Below, in pieces: positions 1 to 7,135 of a stretch of 34,659 bases of DNA (its first letter is position 1; every line of letters starts with the position of its first letter). Under the pieces are notes generated by a model. That model was given only the letters and a program-made list of their open reading frames with translations. It did not search any database and had not been told where the DNA came from. Position numbers and translations under genes: made by a program. The stretch spans positions 1 to 34,659 of the forward strand of contig JAMCVD010000031.1 in assembly GCA_023381995.1 (NCBI GenBank), written 5' to 3'. The DNA is from Deltaproteobacteria bacterium. GTDB taxonomy: Bacteria > JAMCPX01.

Positions 1-1350
1 ATCCGCTGCGACGACGAGGACGACGATGTCGGTCACCTTTGCCCCCCGTGCACGCATCTCCGTGAATGCCTCATGGCCCGGCGTATCGAGGAACACGATG
101 AGCTTGTTGTCGATGTTTACCGCGTATGCGCCTATGTGCTGGGTTATGCCCCCTACCTCTCCCTCGGCCACCTTTGACGTCCGTATTACGTCGAGGAGGG
201 TCGTCTTGCCGTGGTCGACATGGCCCATGACGGTCACCACCGGGGGCCTTAGCTTGAGCTTGTCTGGCGTGTCCTGAACCTCGTTCAGGGCGGTCTCCGG
301 CGACGGCTCCTGCTTCATGCTCACGTCGAAGCCGATGTCTCTGACTATGAGCGATGACGTCTCGGCGTCTATGACGTCGTTTATGCCTGCCATGATCCCG
401 AGGGTTATGAGCCTCTTGATGATCTCCGTGGCCTTTACGCCCATGACCTGCGACAGGGCCGATACGGTCATCCTGTCCTCTATCCTCACGGTCTTCTTCT
501 GCTTGGGAGCAGCGGGCTTTACGACTGCTTCTGGAGGCCTGTCATGCCTTTGCTGCCTATGCTGGCTGTACGTCTTCTTTGGGTAGGTGACGACGTTCTG
601 GAGGATGGTCTCGTCCTCCTTGTTTTCCTCGAGCAGGTCGATCTCTTCCGAGATGTCCGTCTTTATCTTCGACAGGATCTTTTTCTTGATGAAGGCCCCG
701 CCTTTCTCCGACTTTATCTTTGTCTTCGTTTCCGGCTCTACGGGCCCCAGCGGCGGCCTTTCGGGCTTCTTGGCGCCCGCCGCTTCCTGCTGCGGCTGCT
801 GCATCGTCCCTGTCTGTTCCGTTCGTTCCGGGGCGCGACGTTCTCCGGCCTTCTCCGGATGTGCCTGCGCCTTCTCTGCCGGTCTAACGGGTGCGGCGGC
901 ATGCTCGTGGACCGTCTCTCTCTTTTCGCCCCCGGCCTCCGTCTCCTGGACCGCGGGCTGCATCCGGGGCCCGTGGGCCGCGGGTGTAGCCTCCGGCGGG
1001 TACTGTCTGGCCGAGGCCGTGCCTGCCTCGGTCTTTTTCTGCTCCGCGGTCACTTCTTTTCCCGGGGGCCTTGCCTCCATGGCCTGGGCAGGTCCCTGGG
1101 CCGGTGTTGGCTGCTGCGGGGCCCCCTGCACCTGTGCTGCCGGTTCTTTCCTCTTCCGTAATATCGTTTTCGGCCTTGTCTCTTCCCTGGACTTTTCCTT
1201 TACGATAAACTGCTTGAGGGCCTCGAAATCCTTGTCTTCGACCACACTGTTGTGGCTCTTGACGAGTATGCCCATATCGGCAAACTTTATTATGATCTCT
1301 TTGTATGTCAGCTCGAGCTCTTTTGCTACGTCGTGTACCCTTTTTTTCAT
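1..1350 (-). CDS. infB: Translation initiation factor IF-2, 3'-truncated by window edge
   Basis: GTPase that places initiator tRNA on the 30S subunit and promotes subunit joining. The 450 codons inside the window are open. They start at an ATG (minus strand, first base 1350) preceded by a purine-rich AAGAGAG. The protein begins [12 protein letters not shown], a typical IF2_N helical domain. Next comes a long Pro/Ala/Glu-rich low-complexity linker (about residues 60-230), then a second IF2_N-like domain ([14 protein letters not shown], about 290-345). The G domain then starts: G1 [11 protein letters not shown] near residue 372, G2-region [10 protein letters not shown] and G3 DTPGHEAF. The window ends at [10 protein letters not shown], before the NKxD motif, so the rest of the G domain and domains II-IV lie outside. 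It is the last visible gene of the rimP-nusA-infB operon, a nearly universal order. Confidence 0.97.
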   Translation of the reverse strand, partial: MKKRVHDVAKELELTYKEIIIKFADMGILVKSHNSVVEDKDFEALKQFIVKEKSREETRPKTILRKRKEPAAQVQGAPQQPTPAQGPAQAMEARPPGKEVTAEQKKTEAGTASARQYPPEATPAAHGPRMQPAVQETEAGGEKRETVHEHAAAPVRPAEKAQAHPEKAGERRAPERTEQTGTMQQPQQEAAGAKKPERPPLGPVEPETKTKIKSEKGGAFIKKKILSKIKTDISEEIDLLEENKEDETILQNVVTYPKKTYSQHRQQRHDRPPEAVVKPAAPKQKKTVRIEDRMTVSALSQVMGVKATEIIKRLITLGIMAGINDVIDAETSSLIVRDIGFDVSMKQEPSPETALNEVQDTPDKLKLRPPVVTVMGHVDHGKTTLLDVIRTSKVAEGEVGGITQHIGAYAVNIDNKLIVFLDTPGHEAFTEMRARGAKVTDIVVLVVAAD

Positions 1351-1362
1351 CGTCTCTCTTCT

Positions 1363-2667
1363 TTAATTATGGTTAATTGGCTGCCGCGGACTTGTCTCCG
1401 GCCTGCTCGCTCGCTGCCCTTCTTTTGACCTCGTCCGCGGCCGAGTCCTTAAGCTGCTGCGCGTTCTTTTCGTCGCGTTCTTTTCGTCGAACCCCGGTAT
1501 TTTTACCAGCGCGTCTACCTGTGCGTCGGCGAGCTCCTTTATCGACTTTATACCGTTCCCATAGAGCAGTTCTGCGGTCTTCGTGTTTATGGCACCGAAG
1601 TTGGAGAACGCCTCCTTTGCCTTCTCCTTTATCTCTCTCATATTCGTCTCGCTCTTGATGTCTATTTTCCAGCCCGAGAGTTGTGCGGCGAGCTTCACGT
1701 TGATGCCCTTTCTGCCTATCGCAAGCGAGAGCTGGTCGTCCGGGACGATGACCTCTATGTATTTCTCCTCCTCATCCACTGAGACCTCGGATATCTTTGC
1801 CGGCGCGAGCGCTGCTATGATATATTTCGCATGGTCCGGCGTCCATGCGATGATGTCTATCTTTTCCCCGCTCAACTCCTGCACTATGTTCTGTACCCGC
1901 GCGCCGCGCATGCCGACGCATGCGCCGACGGCGTCGATGTTCTTGTCCTTGGAGAAGACGGCTATCTTCGCCTTGTTCCCCGGCTCCCTCGATACGGCCT
2001 TTATCTCGACGATGCCCTCGGATATCTCCGGCACCTCCGTTATGAACAGTTTGACGAGGAACTGGTTGTTCGTCCTCGACAAGATGATCTTCGGGCCCTT
2101 GTTGGTCATCCGTATCTCTTGCACGTACACCCTGACCTTGTCGCCTATCCTGAAGTTCTCCTTGGGGAGCTGCTCTGCCGGTGGCAGCACGCCTTCGGTC
2201 TTCCCGAGGTCCATGATGATCGTCCTGCCCTCGAACCTTCTTACGACGCCGTAGACGACCTCTCCCTTCCTCGTTTTGAACTCCTTGTACACGATCTCCT
2301 TCTCCGCATCGTTGATCTTCTGGAGTATCACCTGCTTTGCGGCCTGTGCTGAGATCCTCCCGAATTTCTGCGTGTCGATCTTTATGCCTATGCTGTCGCC
2401 GATCTGTGCTTCCGCGTCCATGGCCTTTGCCTCCTCGAGGGTGAGCTGGGTCTCCCTGCTGACAATGGTCTCCACGACCTCTTTGAACTCAAAGACCTCC
2501 ACCTCACCGAGCTGCTCGTTAAACTTCGCCTCTATGTCTGCGTTGTATTTTATCGATTTCTTCGCTGCGCTGATCATGGCCGCCTCTATGGCATTCAGTA
2601 TTATGACTTTATCTATGCTCTTGTCCCGCTGGAGCTGCTCTATGATCTTTGAAAGTTCTGAAAACAT
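1363..2667 (-). CDS. nusA: Transcription termination/antitermination factor NusA, C-terminus frameshifted
   Basis: RNA polymerase-binding elongation, pausing and antitermination factor. It opens MFSELSKIIEQLQRDKSIDK, the NusA N-terminal domain. The S1 domain follows (GEVVYGVVRRFEGRTIIMDLG), then two KH domains (GACVGMRGARVQNI; SLAIGRKGINVKLAAQLSG) and a helix-hairpin-helix tail (KIPGF). Two adjacent ATGs exist. The second (2667) is preferred because AGGAGG at 2673-2678 lies 5 nt from it but only 2 nt from the first, and family members start MF. After KIPGFDEKNA the frame changes at a perfect 14-bp tandem duplication and the tail becomes Arg-rich (TKRTRSSLRTRPRTRS). Removing one copy restores a conventional tail, QQLKDSAADEVKRRAASEQA and a few more residues, ending at a stop at 1373-1375. 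The body of the gene is certain; its true 3' end is not. Confidence 0.96.
   Translation of the reverse strand: MFSELSKIIEQLQRDKSIDKVIILNAIEAAMISAAKKSIKYNADIEAKFNEQLGEVEVFEFKEVVETIVSRETQLTLEEAKAMDAEAQIGDSIGIKIDTQKFGRISAQAAKQVILQKINDAEKEIVYKEFKTRKGEVVYGVVRRFEGRTIIMDLGKTEGVLPPAEQLPKENFRIGDKVRVYVQEIRMTNKGPKIILSRTNNQFLVKLFITEVPEISEGIVEIKAVSREPGNKAKIAVFSKDKNIDAVGACVGMRGARVQNIVQELSGEKIDIIAWTPDHAKYIIAALAPAKISEVSVDEEEKYIEVIVPDDQLSLAIGRKGINVKLAAQLSGWKIDIKSETNMREIKEKAKEAFSNFGAINTKTAELLYGNGIKSIKELADAQVDALVKIPGFDEKNATKRTRSSLRTRPRTRSKEGQRASRPETSPRQPINHN
1460..1487. repeat. Perfect 14-bp tandem duplication inside nusA
   Basis: On the plus strand CGCGTTCTTTTCGT occurs twice back to back (1460-1473 and 1474-1487). 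Fourteen is not a multiple of three, so the duplication shifts the nusA frame. Deleting one copy yields an ordinary NusA C-terminal sequence, which marks the second copy as the added one. Confidence 0.97.
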
Positions 2668-2682
2668 CATGCCCTCCTGTAT

Positions 2683-3141
2683 TTAAAACAACAGATTTGC
2701 CTTTTTGATGATATCGTACGGTATCGAGACCTCGGTGCCTTCATCGTCGATCACCACGTCTCCTTCGTTCATGCCCCTGAGGGTCCCTTCGAGGACGACC
2801 TTGTTGGATATCGGCCTCCTTGTTATTATCCTGATGTCCCTTCCTATGAACCTTTTGTATTCGTCCTTTCTCTTCAGCTCCCGAGTAAGGCCCGGAGAGG
2901 ACACTTCGAGCGTGTAAGGGAAGTGTATCAGCAGGCTGGTATCTATGACGCCCCCGAGCATGTTTGCCACCTTTTCGCAGTCCTCCACGGTGATCGTGCC
3001 CTTTTTGTCGATGAATACCCTCAGTACGTTCCCGGACCTCTCCTTCTGGTACTCCACGTCTATTACCTCGTAGCCTGCCCTCGGGAGGCTATCAGACGCT
3101 ATGTCGTATATCTTTTCTGCTATGCTCCTGTGTTTGTCCAT
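2683..3141 (-). CDS. rimP: Ribosome maturation factor RimP
   Basis: Cytoplasmic factor needed for maturation of the 30S subunit. The protein has 152 residues, the usual family length. It starts MDKHRSIAEKIYDIASDSL and shows the RimP core YEVIDVEYQKERSGNVLRVFID, then KGTITVEDCEKVANMLG and the signature YTLEVSSPGLTRELK. The C-terminal SH3-like domain includes GRDIRIITRRPI and VVLEGTLRGMNEGDVVID. The ATG at 3141 is chosen over upstream in-frame codons because AGGAAG sits just before it and homologues start here; the longer frame would run through two terminator-like hairpins. It is the first gene of the operon, 15 bp before nusA. Confidence 0.95.
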   Translation of the reverse strand: MDKHRSIAEKIYDIASDSLPRAGYEVIDVEYQKERSGNVLRVFIDKKGTITVEDCEKVANMLGGVIDTSLLIHFPYTLEVSSPGLTRELKRKDEYKRFIGRDIRIITRRPISNKVVLEGTLRGMNEGDVVIDDEGTEVSIPYDIIKKANLLF

Positions 3142-3187
3142 ACTGTATCTTCCTGTCTGCAATGGCGTCCTCCGTTTTATTGCAAAT

Positions 3188-3257
3188 AAAAAAGTGGGCC
3201 TATACCCACCTTTTCGACACCGTTTCATATATAAGCACAAAACATTTAGATTTTCAA
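3188..3257 (-). promoter_or_regulatory. rimP operon promoter with terminator-like leader hairpin
   Basis: On the minus strand TTGAAA (3257-3252) and TATATA (3233-3228) are separated by 18 bp, a good sigma-70-type promoter about 90 bp upstream of rimP. Right after the expected start of transcription (about 3220) comes a hairpin, GTGGG (3209-3205) with CCCAC (3198-3194), followed on this strand by six Ts. It has the form of an intrinsic terminator, so the leader may act as an attenuator for rimP-nusA-infB. It is close to the transcript start, which weakens the case. Confidence 0.5.
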
Positions 3258-3299
3258 GTGGTTTGTTGTGCGTTGTCAAATGAAATCGAAAGGCAGGGG

Positions 3300-3340
3300 A
3301 AAAAAAGCAAAGAGAGGGGAAGCGATCCTCCTCTCTTTGC
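3300..3340 (-). terminator. Strong intrinsic terminator, minus strand
   Basis: A perfect 11-bp stem, GCAAAGAGAGG (3340-3330) with CCTCTCTTTGC (3317-3307), has a 12-nt loop and is followed directly by seven Ts on the minus strand (3306-3300). It lies upstream of the rimP promoter and does not terminate any recognised gene. The run of As on its other side argues against use on the plus strand. Confidence 0.8.
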
Positions 3341-3480
3341 AGATCCGACAGGTCCGGGAGCGCTGCGGGGCTGCGGGGCACCTCCCCCGCACGATGGATT
3401 TGACCATGCAGGGGGTATTGTGTAAGATGAATATGTGTATCGAGGCGATTGTCTTTTCTCGACGAAGAGTTGACCGATAC
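3341..3480 (-). ncRNA. Candidate structured small RNA or leader ending at the 3300-3340 terminator
   Basis: No credible protein is seen between the rimP promoter and 3535. On the minus strand this stretch can fold: TGCGGGG and CCCCGCA form a perfect 7-bp stem with a 6-nt loop (about 3370-3389). Just upstream, an ATGG/CCAT stem is nested inside CCCCC/GGGGG (about 3384-3415). The two hairpins share the GGGGG segment and so compete. With the strong terminator immediately downstream, a short untranslated transcript is plausible. I do not recognise a tRNA, 4.5S RNA or known riboswitch core here, and no convincing minus-strand promoter was found. Confidence 0.3.
3400..3428 (+). promoter_or_regulatory. 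Possible promoter for the FGE-sulfatase-domain gene
   Basis: TTGACC (3400-3405) and TAAGAT (3423-3428) are 17 bp apart, about 105 bp upstream of the start at 3535. The -35 matches consensus at five of six bases, the -10 at four of six. Confidence 0.35.
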
Positions 3481-3534
3481 GGGAGCCTATAAGGACGTTG
3501 GCTCAAGGCATGGATTGGAGATAGAGTGTAACAA

Positions 3535-4464
3535 ATGATTACCAGATCGCCGAAAAGGGCCATGGAGTACGGAGCAGGGATACTGGCCGCGATAGTGGTC
3601 GCGGGGGGGGTGTATTTGTACCTGCGACCGACACAAAACTCCCGAATGGATGTTCGGACGCACCATGCCATGGTGCCGGCGGCGTTTTCCCGGACAGCTC
3701 CGGCGCGGGTAGAACAAGTCACAGGGAATGCCCGTCAGGCATTGGGGCGCGGCGTGCCGAGGGGCATGGTCTACGTACCAGCCGGCTGGTTCTGGATGGG
3801 CTGCGGTCTGAAGAATGGGTGCGGGGGCGACGAGAAGCCTTATCACAGAGTATACCTCGATGCATATTTTATAGATAAGAACGATGTAACGGTGGACGAG
3901 TACGGCCAATGTGTAAGTACAGGCGGGTGCATGGAGCCCCCCCGTGTCGAGGGCTGCAACTATGGCGTGAAGGGCAGGGGGGATCACCCCATCAATTGCG
4001 TGTTTTGGGACCAGGCAAACACGTACTGTCGATGGGCCGGCAAAAGGCTCCCGACCGAGGCACAATGGGAGAAGGCGGCGCGCGGCACGGATGGCCGGAT
4101 ATATCCATGGGGAAACAAGTTCAGTCCTCACAACTCGTGCAATTCACTATCGCCATACTCACAGAGACACCACACCTGTGCAGTAGGGAGTCATCCGAAA
4201 GACAAAAGCCCTTATGGGGTCATGGACATGGCAGGCAACGTATACAACTGGTGTAGCGACTGGTATGATGCAAACTACTATGCAGACTCGCCAGACCATG
4301 ACCCGCAGGGGCCCGATAAAGGGACTTACCATGTGCTCCGTGGCGGTTCCTGGCTCAACTGTAATCCAACGTACCTGCGCTGGTCAAGCCGCAGCAACAA
4401 CGCCGTTCCTACCTACTGGTTCGACGACAACGGGTTTCGGTGCGTCCGCCGGGCCACTCGATAG
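3535..4464 (+). CDS. Membrane-anchored FGE-sulfatase (SUMF1) domain protein
   Basis: A 309-residue protein with a single N-terminal membrane segment (about residues 12-31, YGAGILAAIVVAGGVYLYL), so probably anchored with the domain outside the cytoplasm. The formylglycine-generating-enzyme fold begins at MVYVPAGWFWMGC (about 78). It continues with DVTVDEYGQCV, HPINCVFWDQANTYCRWAGKRLPTEAQWEKAARG, IYPWG, GVMDMAGNVYNWCSDWY and LRGGSW, ending GFRCVRR. In true FGE two cysteines five residues apart bind copper and act on the substrate Cys. Here LNCNPTYLRW keeps the first but has Leu at the second position, so sulfatase activation is unlikely. Extra Cys pairs (CGLKNGCGG, CVSTGGC) may form disulfides. 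No good Shine-Dalgarno sequence precedes the ATG. It lies upstream of typA but has its own likely promoter. Confidence 0.85.
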   Translation: MITRSPKRAMEYGAGILAAIVVAGGVYLYLRPTQNSRMDVRTHHAMVPAAFSRTAPARVEQVTGNARQALGRGVPRGMVYVPAGWFWMGCGLKNGCGGDEKPYHRVYLDAYFIDKNDVTVDEYGQCVSTGGCMEPPRVEGCNYGVKGRGDHPINCVFWDQANTYCRWAGKRLPTEAQWEKAARGTDGRIYPWGNKFSPHNSCNSLSPYSQRHHTCAVGSHPKDKSPYGVMDMAGNVYNWCSDWYDANYYADSPDHDPQGPDKGTYHVLRGGSWLNCNPTYLRWSSRSNNAVPTYWFDDNGFRCVRRATR

Positions 4465-4500
4465 CCATCTGCACCTTTGCGTATACCGTCGACAACGTTG

Positions 4501-4529
4501 TTGCATATTTTGGGGGTGCTGGCTATACT
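4501..4529 (+). promoter_or_regulatory. Likely typA promoter
   Basis: TTGCAT (4501-4506), a 17-bp spacer and TATACT (4524-4529) lie about 60 bp upstream of the typA ATG. A 10-bp palindrome ACAACGTTGT sits just upstream of the -35. Confidence 0.5.
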
Positions 4530-4592
4530 ACAGAATTCTTTCAAGAAAAACCGTGTTTTGCTCATAGAGAGGGAGAAAGGGAAGGAAGACGA

Positions 4593-6434
4593 ATGCTGTT
4601 GCCGGATAGGATCAGGAACATAGGGATCATTGCTCATATCGACCACGGGAAGACCACGCTCGTCGATGCCATGCTGAGGCAGGCGGGCATATTCAGGGCC
4701 AACGAGCAGGTCGTGGAGCGCGTACTCGACTCGTTCGATCTCGAGAGAGAGAGGGGCATAACGATCCTCGCCAAGAACACCTCGATCAGGTACGGGGAGT
4801 ACAAGATCAATATCGTTGACACGCCCGGGCACGCTGATTTCAGCGGCGAGGTCGAGAGGGCACTCTCGATGGTAGACGGCGTCCTTTTGCTGGTAGATGC
4901 GATAGACGGGCCCATGCCCCAGACGCGGTTCGTGCTGAGGAAGGCGCTCGAGGGCAAGCTGAAGGCGGTCGTCGTCATCAATAAGATCGACAGGCCGGAG
5001 GCAAGGCCAGGGGAGGTGCTGAATGCCGTCTCCGAGCTGTTTCTCGATCTCGTGGTCGATCCTTCCCAGCTTGACTTTCCGGTCGTGTACACCTCTGCGA
5101 GGAACGGGACCGCCTCCCTGTCGCTGGGCGGCGCGCAGGCCAGCCTTCAGCCCCTGTTCGAGACGATAGTGGCGCACATACCGTCGCCTGACGTCCTCGG
5201 AGACGATGAGTTCGAGATGATGATAAGCCAGCTCGCATACGACCAGTACATGGGGCCGATGGTCATCGGAAAGGTCAAGAGCGGGAGGCTGCACCCCGGC
5301 GAAGAGGTACATGTTTACCCGAAAGACCAGCAGCCCACCATCAAGAAGATACTGAAGCTGTTTACGTTCGAGGGACTGCAGCGGCTCGAGATCGATGAGA
5401 CATCGCCGGGCGACATTATCGCGATCGCGGGGATAGACACCCAGGACATCGGTACGATCGTTGCGCAGAAAGAGGAGATCGACCATGTCGACGGCCTGAA
5501 GATAGAAGAACCCACGATATCCATACAGATGCTCGTTAACAACAGCCCCTTCTCGGGCAGGGAGGGCAAGTTCTTTACCTCTCGGCACATAAGCGACAGG
5601 CTGAGGAGGGAGGTAAAGTCGAACCTGTCGCTGAAGGTGACCCCCACCGACAACCCTGACGTGTTCGATGTCGCGGGCCGCGGGGAGCTGCACCTCACGA
5701 TCCTGTTCGAGACGATGCGCAGGGAAGGGTACGAGTTCCAGGTGGGCATGCCGAAGGCCATACTGAAGCACGCCGATGGCAGGTTGATGGAACCGATAGA
5801 GGAGCTGACCATCGAGGTCACGGACGAGTATTTTGGCAGGGTCATGGAGAAGATAGGCCCGCGGAGAGGGGATCTGCTGCATTCCGATAAGACGCCCTCC
5901 GGCCTCACGAGGCTCGTTTTCTCCATACCGTCCCGCGGGATCATAGGGCTGCGGTCAGAGCTCCTGCTCGAGACGAAGGGCAACATCGTTCTGCACCATC
6001 AGTTTACCGGGTACGACCTGTACAAGGGGGACCTCCCGTCGCGCAAGAAGGGCGTGCAGATCGCCAAGGAGCAGACCGCTGCGGTCGCTTACGCTCTGTG
6101 GTTCCTCCAGGAGAGGGGGCCCCTGTTCGTGGCCCCGGGGGACAGGGTATACGGCGGCATGATCGTAGGCGTGCACAACAAGGAGACCGACATCGTCGTC
6201 AACCCCGGGAAGAAGAAGCACCTCTCGAACATACGGGCCGCCGGCTCGGACGAGGCCATACGGCTTGTCCCGCCGATGAGGCTTACGCTCGAGTACGGGC
6301 TCGGGTTCATCGAGGACGATGAGCTGCTCGAGATCACCCCGCTTTCGATACGGCTGAGGAAGAAGATACTCGATCACGTCGATCGCAAGAGGTTCGAGAG
6401 AAGATCGGAGCAGGAGATCGAAGGCGATGAATAA
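4593..6434 (+). CDS. typA: Ribosome-associated GTPase TypA/BipA
   Basis: Translation-factor GTPase involved in ribosome assembly and stress or cold adaptation. The 613-residue length matches the family (about 600-615). Start ATG at 4593 follows a GGAAGGAAG purine tract and gives MLLPDRIRNIGIIAHIDHGK, the standard beginning. G-domain motifs visible are AHIDHGKTT (G1), RGITILAKNT (G2), DTPGHADF (G3) and NKIDRPEARP (G4). Later come the EF-G-like domains, including GRGELHLTILFETMRREGYE and the BipA-specific PSRGIIGLRSE. In-frame ATGs upstream give no homologous residues. The last codons GATGAATAA overlap the start of the response regulator, so the two-component genes are probably co-transcribed with typA. 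Confidence 0.97.
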   Translation: MLLPDRIRNIGIIAHIDHGKTTLVDAMLRQAGIFRANEQVVERVLDSFDLERERGITILAKNTSIRYGEYKINIVDTPGHADFSGEVERALSMVDGVLLLVDAIDGPMPQTRFVLRKALEGKLKAVVVINKIDRPEARPGEVLNAVSELFLDLVVDPSQLDFPVVYTSARNGTASLSLGGAQASLQPLFETIVAHIPSPDVLGDDEFEMMISQLAYDQYMGPMVIGKVKSGRLHPGEEVHVYPKDQQPTIKKILKLFTFEGLQRLEIDETSPGDIIAIAGIDTQDIGTIVAQKEEIDHVDGLKIEEPTISIQMLVNNSPFSGREGKFFTSRHISDRLRREVKSNLSLKVTPTDNPDVFDVAGRGELHLTILFETMRREGYEFQVGMPKAILKHADGRLMEPIEELTIEVTDEYFGRVMEKIGPRRGDLLHSDKTPSGLTRLVFSIPSRGIIGLRSELLLETKGNIVLHHQFTGYDLYKGDLPSRKKGVQIAKEQTAAVAYALWFLQERGPLFVAPGDRVYGGMIVGVHNKETDIVVNPGKKKHLSNIRAAGSDEAIRLVPPMRLTLEYGLGFIEDDELLEITPLSIRLRKKILDHVDRKRFERRSEQEIEGDE

Positions 6435-7135
6435 GCAGGTCGTCGTCATAGAGGACGATAAGGACATAGCTGGCCTCGTGTCCCACTACCTCGAGAGGGA
6501 GGGCTTCGTCCCGCTTACGGCCTACGACGGCGAAGAGGGACTGTGGCAGATCAAGTCGAGGTCTCCGGCGCTGGTCATCCTCGATCTTATGCTGCCGAGG
6601 AAGAGCGGCTACGAGGTCATGAAGCAGTTGAAAGACCAGAAGACCACCGCGGGCATCCCGGTCATAATACTCACGGCCAGGTCCGATGAGATCGACCGGG
6701 TCCTCGGGCTCGAGCTCGGAGCGGACGATTACATGACCAAGCCGTTCAGTCCGAGGGAGCTGATCGCACGGGTCAAGGCCGTCATGAGGCGCACCGTGCG
6801 GGAGGCGGAGACCGACAGGTCGAAGAGGATCGTCTACGGCAAGCTCCAAATGGACGATCTCAGGCATGAGGTCAGGTACGACGATACGATGATTCCCCTT
6901 ACCTCGAAGGAGTACAGCCTTCTGAAATATTTTCTTGAGCATACTGGCGTCGTACTGTCGAGAGATGTCTTGCTGCAGGACATCTGGGGGGTACAAGTAC
7001 TTCGGCACGAACAACTACTTCGGCACGACGAGGACGGTAGACGTGCATGTGTCCAGGCTGAGGAAGAAGCTGCCGCACCTCGACGCCCACATCCAGAACG
7101 TCAAGGATATAGGATACAAGTTTACCGATGAATAA
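6427..7135 (+). CDS. PhoB/OmpR-type response regulator, frameshifted in the DNA-binding domain
   Basis: DNA-binding regulator of a two-component system. The receiver domain (residues 1-120) has the acidic pair EDD, phosphoacceptor Asp in LVILDLMLPRKSG, the Thr in IILTARS and Lys in DYMTKPFSP. The winged-helix domain starts at VYGKLQMDDLRHEVRYD and reaches LTSKEYSLLKYFLEHTGVVL, then DIWG. There a run of six Gs (6986-6991) puts the literal frame out: it ends at 7131 with a non-family tail. With five Gs the protein reads on as WGYKYFGT, then TRTVDVHVSRLRKKL (the recognition helix) and IGYKFTDE, ending at 7135. Even then six extra residues are present, from an imperfect 18-bp tandem repeat (6993-7028). 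The kinase start overlaps the stop. Confidence 0.9.
6986..7028. repeat. G6 run and imperfect 18-bp tandem repeat in the response regulator
   Basis: Six Gs (6986-6991) are followed by ACAAGTACTTCGGCACGA (6993-7010) and ACAACTACTTCGGCACGA (7011-7028), differing at one base. The repeat adds six residues in the HTH domain and the sixth G breaks the frame. Confidence 0.9.

Noticed and set aside
544-1161. Long plus-strand open frames opposite infB
   Set aside because: They run antisense to an intact IF-2 frame with clear domain motifs, have biased amino acids (Leu/Arg-rich) and no ribosome site. They are shadows of a GC-rich gene.
3142-3381. Upstream extension of rimP giving an 80-residue longer protein
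   Set aside because: It would cross the promoter and two terminator-like hairpins and adds no family-like sequence; the ATG at 3141 has a ribosome site.
3384-3415. tRNA-like T arm (GGTCAAATCC) on the minus strand upstream of rimP
   Set aside because: The loop is six bases, not seven, and no acceptor or anticodon arm can be built around it.
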